Positions 51,884 to 53,562 of a stretch of DNA of 53,562 nt are shown piece by piece. Where the stretch lies: assembly GCA_036279975.1 (NCBI GenBank), contig DASURP010000050.1, forward strand, positions 1-53,562, read 5' to 3'. The notes under the pieces are model-generated. The model was not told the DNA's origin and made no database searches. It worked only from the letters and a program-made list of their open reading frames with translations. The DNA is from 66-474 sp036279975 (GTDB taxonomy: Bacteria > Pseudomonadota > Gammaproteobacteria > Xanthomonadales > Rhodanobacteraceae). Positions within the stretch are counted from its first letter, which is position 1, and the number at the start of each line of letters is the position of its first letter. The translations under genes were made by a program, and so were the position numbers.

Positions 51884-52093
51884 TCAGGCGGGTTGCACCT
51901 GGTCGGCCTGCAGGCCCTTGGGGCCCTGGACGACGTTGAAGGTGACCTTCTGGCCTTCCTGCAAGGACTTGAAGCCGGTGCCGACGATCGCGCGGAAATG
52001 CACGAACACGTCCTCACCGTTTTCGCGGCTGATGAAACCGAAGCCCTTGGCATCGTTGAACCATTTCACGGTGCCGGTCTGACGCTCCGACAT
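51884..52093 (-). CDS. cspA: Cold shock domain protein
   Basis: A 69-residue OB-fold nucleic-acid chaperone. RNP1 KGFGFI and RNP2 VFVHF are intact, within TGTVKWFNDAKGFGFISREN. AAGGAG precedes ATG 52093 by 8 bases; an ATG at 52156 would only add leader residues. A long leader, common for cold-shock genes, is possible, as the next clear hairpin upstream is at 52217-52237. A strong terminator follows. The symbol reflects the family; the specific paralogue is not distinguishable. Confidence 0.95.
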   Translation of the reverse strand: MSERQTGTVKWFNDAKGFGFISRENGEDVFVHFRAIVGTGFKSLQEGQKVTFNVVQGPKGLQADQVQPA

Positions 52094-52216
52094 AACTGAC
52101 TCCTTACTACTCGATTGGTTGAAAAACAGCACACTTGCGTGCACAACTTGAAGCACTGACTAGCGAGAGTGAAGACAGCGATGCGATCGTTGACACGGTC
52201 AGCAACCGGCCCCAAA

Positions 52217-52237
52217 CAAACCGCCCCAGACGGTTTG
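52217..52237 (-). terminator. Hairpin downstream of the small membrane gene
   Basis: Perfect 7-bp stem CAAACCG (52217-52223) and CGGTTTG (52231-52237), followed on the minus strand by TTTGGGG. It lies 90 bases after the stop of the 52327 gene and 124 bases before the cspA start. It is either a weak terminator or part of the cspA leader. Confidence 0.4.
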
Positions 52238-52326
52238 GCTAACTCAGCGGCGCGATCCTACAGCAATTTTGCACCGGAATGCCAGTGCATCCGCCGTTGT
52301 ATGCCCATGATTGTCCATGCCGGGAA

Positions 52327-52617
52327 TCAATCGCGCTCGGCGCGGCGGCGCTGTTGCTCCTCGATCCCGACCAGTGCGGCCAGCCCCCCGCTCACGGTCA
52401 TGGCGGCCAGGCCGTAACCGACCAGGCCGATCACCGTGCCAAGCGCCAGCGCCGAAACCCCGGCCTTTCCGCCTTGCAGGGCCGCGGCAATCCCGTAGGC
52501 GACCCCCGCTGCAACCAGCAGCATGCCGATCCAGGCGATGACCCGCGCCACGGCCAAGGCAAGCCCGAGGTTGCGGCTCTGGAGGTTTTTGTACGGCAGC
52601 CAGCGGCGTGGTCCCAT
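52327..52617 (-). CDS. Small membrane protein of unknown function
   Basis: A 96-residue protein with a basic N-terminus (MGPRRWLPYKNLQSRN) and two hydrophobic segments: ~17-45 (LGLALAVARVIAWIGMLLVAAGVAYGI written in parts) and ~55-84 (SALALGTVIGLVGYGLAAMTV), then a basic, glutamate-containing tail EEQQRRRAERD. The charge pattern suggests both ends in the cytoplasm. I recognise no named family. A GGGAAAA sequence lies about 8 bases before the ATG. It is flanked by repeats on both sides. Confidence 0.6.
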   Translation of the reverse strand: MGPRRWLPYKNLQSRNLGLALAVARVIAWIGMLLVAAGVAYGIAAALQGGKAGVSALALGTVIGLVGYGLAAMTVSGGLAALVGIEEQQRRRAERD

Positions 52618-52643
52618 GTTGGTTTTCCCAAGTGCGCCGCAAT

Positions 52644-52757
52644 CGGAGCGGCTTTTGTGACAAGTCAGGCCATGGAAGGCCGTTCTGGTGCTTGTGACAC
52701 CGGAACCCTTTCCAACACGACCAGTTCGAGGGTGCCGCGATCAGGGATGATCGCAAA
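52644..52757 (+). repeat. 114-bp interspersed repeat with two palindromes (copy 2)
   Basis: The second copy of the element at 51702-51815. The left block has CAGGCCATGGAAGGCCGTTC and the right block GCCGCGATCAGGGATGATCG, in which GCGATCA pairs with TGATCGC perfectly across GGGA. The start-to-start distance between the copies is 942 bp. Confidence 0.75.
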
Positions 52758-52804
52758 TGATATGGACGGCGGTTGTTGGCTGGAGCCCGGCGCCAGAGAC
52801 GACC

Positions 52805-52834
52805 AAATGGATCCCGGCCTTCGCCGGGATGACA
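52805..52834. repeat. ATCCCGGC-CTTC-GCCGGGAT dispersed palindrome
   Basis: A perfect 8-bp stem, ATCCCGGC (52811-52818) and GCCGGGAT (52823-52830), around CTTC. This is a common dispersed proteobacterial element. It lies 22 bases beyond the stop of the truncated gene at the window end and could act as its 3' hairpin; a TTTTTT run at 52842-52847 sits between it and the stop on the plus strand. Confidence 0.75.
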
Positions 52835-52851
52835 ACGGGATTTTTTCGAAG

Positions 52852-53562
52852 TCAACGCAACTGATCGTAATGGGTGATGGCATTGAAGAACATCCGGTAG
52901 CTGCCGATGGTTTCGCCACGCCAGACCGGGTTGTTCGCAAACAGCAGCACGTGGCCCTTGCCATAACGGGCATCGACCACCGCCGCACGGCCGGCCATCG
53001 CTCCGCCGTCCTCCAGCAGCCCCGAGACCAACAGCTTGCCTGCATCGGCCCAGCGCGCGACCACCACGGGGCGATCTTTTTCCGGAATCAGGAACGGATT
53101 GTTGCGCGCCTGTTCGGCGTTGAGCGGCACGGGCTGCCAGGGCTCCACGTCGGGCAATTCGGGCGGCGCCTGGAACGGCCGGCCTTCCGGGACATCCTCG
53201 TCATCGGGACCACCGCGTCCGGTCGGTCGCTGGTAGTCCCCGGCGGTAGGCAGGCCGTGGTTGCCGAGGGTCTGGTCGGCCACGTTGAAGGCCATGCCCC
53301 GTGAACTGTAGAGCGCGAAGGAGTCGTCATAGCCCGATGCGACCGGGCTTGCCTTGTCCACCAGCTCCGCGCGCAGCACGCTGCCGACCACCCGCAGGTC
53401 GCCCGGCCTGGCGACCGAGACACCCGGCGCCAGACCGACGTCGATCGCAAAGCGCGCGCTGTCTTCCGAAGCCACCAGCAAACCGCCGTCGGCCACGAAA
53501 CGCTTCAGGTTGGCGACGCCCGCTTCACCCAGGCCGGGACGGACGTCGGGGGTCGAGTCGAT
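52852..53562 (-). CDS. C-terminal part of a large protein, perhaps an M14 peptidase
   Basis: The frame is open to the window end; 236 residues are visible, beginning IDSTPDVRPGLGEAGVANLK. It contains a Rossmann-like amidotransferase-fold region (RFVADGGLLVASEDSARFAI) and a C-terminal KGHVLLFANNPVWRGETIGSY followed by FNAITHY. This ending resembles the C-terminal domain of large exported M14 zinc carboxypeptidases of Xanthomonadales; the catalytic domain would lie beyond the window, so the assignment is tentative. Confidence 0.5.
   Translation of the reverse strand: MDSTPDVRPGLGEAGVANLKRFVADGGLLVASEDSARFAIDVGLAPGVSVARPGDLRVVGSVLRAELVDKASPVASGYDDSFALYSSRGMAFNVADQTLGNHGLPTAGDYQRPTGRGGPDDEDVPEGRPFQAPPELPDVEPWQPVPLNAEQARNNPFLIPEKDRPVVVARWADAGKLLVSGLLEDGGAMAGRAAVVDARYGKGHVLLFANNPVWRGETIGSYRMFFNAITHYDQLR

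Overview
The window is a GC-rich, densely packed chromosomal segment from a gammaproteobacterium, most likely of the order Xanthomonadales (Xanthomonadaceae/Rhodanobacteraceae). The inference rests on a rhodanese-MoeB fusion, a lolC-lolD-comEC-exbB-exbD-msbA-lpxK order, a mycobacterial-type transaldolase, GTAGGAGC-type palindromic repeats and a G-rich heptamer array. I saw no rRNA, tRNA, CRISPR array, transposase or phage gene. Most of the window is housekeeping DNA; the unusual material lies in the intergenic repeats and in how some operons are assembled.

Layout. 1-9.2 kb: end of a rhodanese-MoeB protein, a DUF1244 gene, folD, guaB and guaA; then a beta-propeller/double winged-helix regulator pair (minus) divergent from a DUF899 gene with an overlapping small membrane-protein gene; then tadA. 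9.5-20.0 kb (minus): one tightly coupled operon reading GH94 phosphorylase-like protein, zwf, HAD hydrolase, tal, pgi, pgm and a small Tudor-like protein. Divergent from it, at 20.5-22.1 kb, are gnd and pgl. Together these encode a route from a glucan through glucose 1-phosphate and glucose 6-phosphate into the complete oxidative pentose phosphate pathway. 22.1-31.6 kb: orn and sbcB head to head, DUF2461, an SGNH-like hydrolase, an AqpZ-like aquaporin with an NPC box, epmA-ligA, a hairpin-rich 0.5 kb gap, and an MFS exporter.

31.7-41.6 kb: nhaD converges on an envelope operon (minus) of lolC/E, lolD, comEC, exbB, exbD, msbA and lpxK. A composite inverted repeat sits inside the msbA-lpxK junction, and a heptanucleotide array (13 ACTGGGG units plus variants) sits directly before lolC/E. 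41.8-47.5 kb: a succinate dehydrogenase island (minus) with an SDHAF4-like assembly factor, sdhC, sdhD, sdhA, sdhB, sdhE and a YgfX-like gene, with ygfZ divergent. Complex II subunits and their flavin and Fe-S maturation factors are therefore grouped.

47.5-53.6 kb: a SleB-type hydrolase, two tandem glycine-zipper lipoproteins, a TatD-family nuclease, DUF962-tcdA, cspA, a small membrane protein, and the C-terminal part of a large protein (perhaps an M14 peptidase) cut by the window end. Two 114-bp copies of a repeat carrying two palindromes flank the cspA region.
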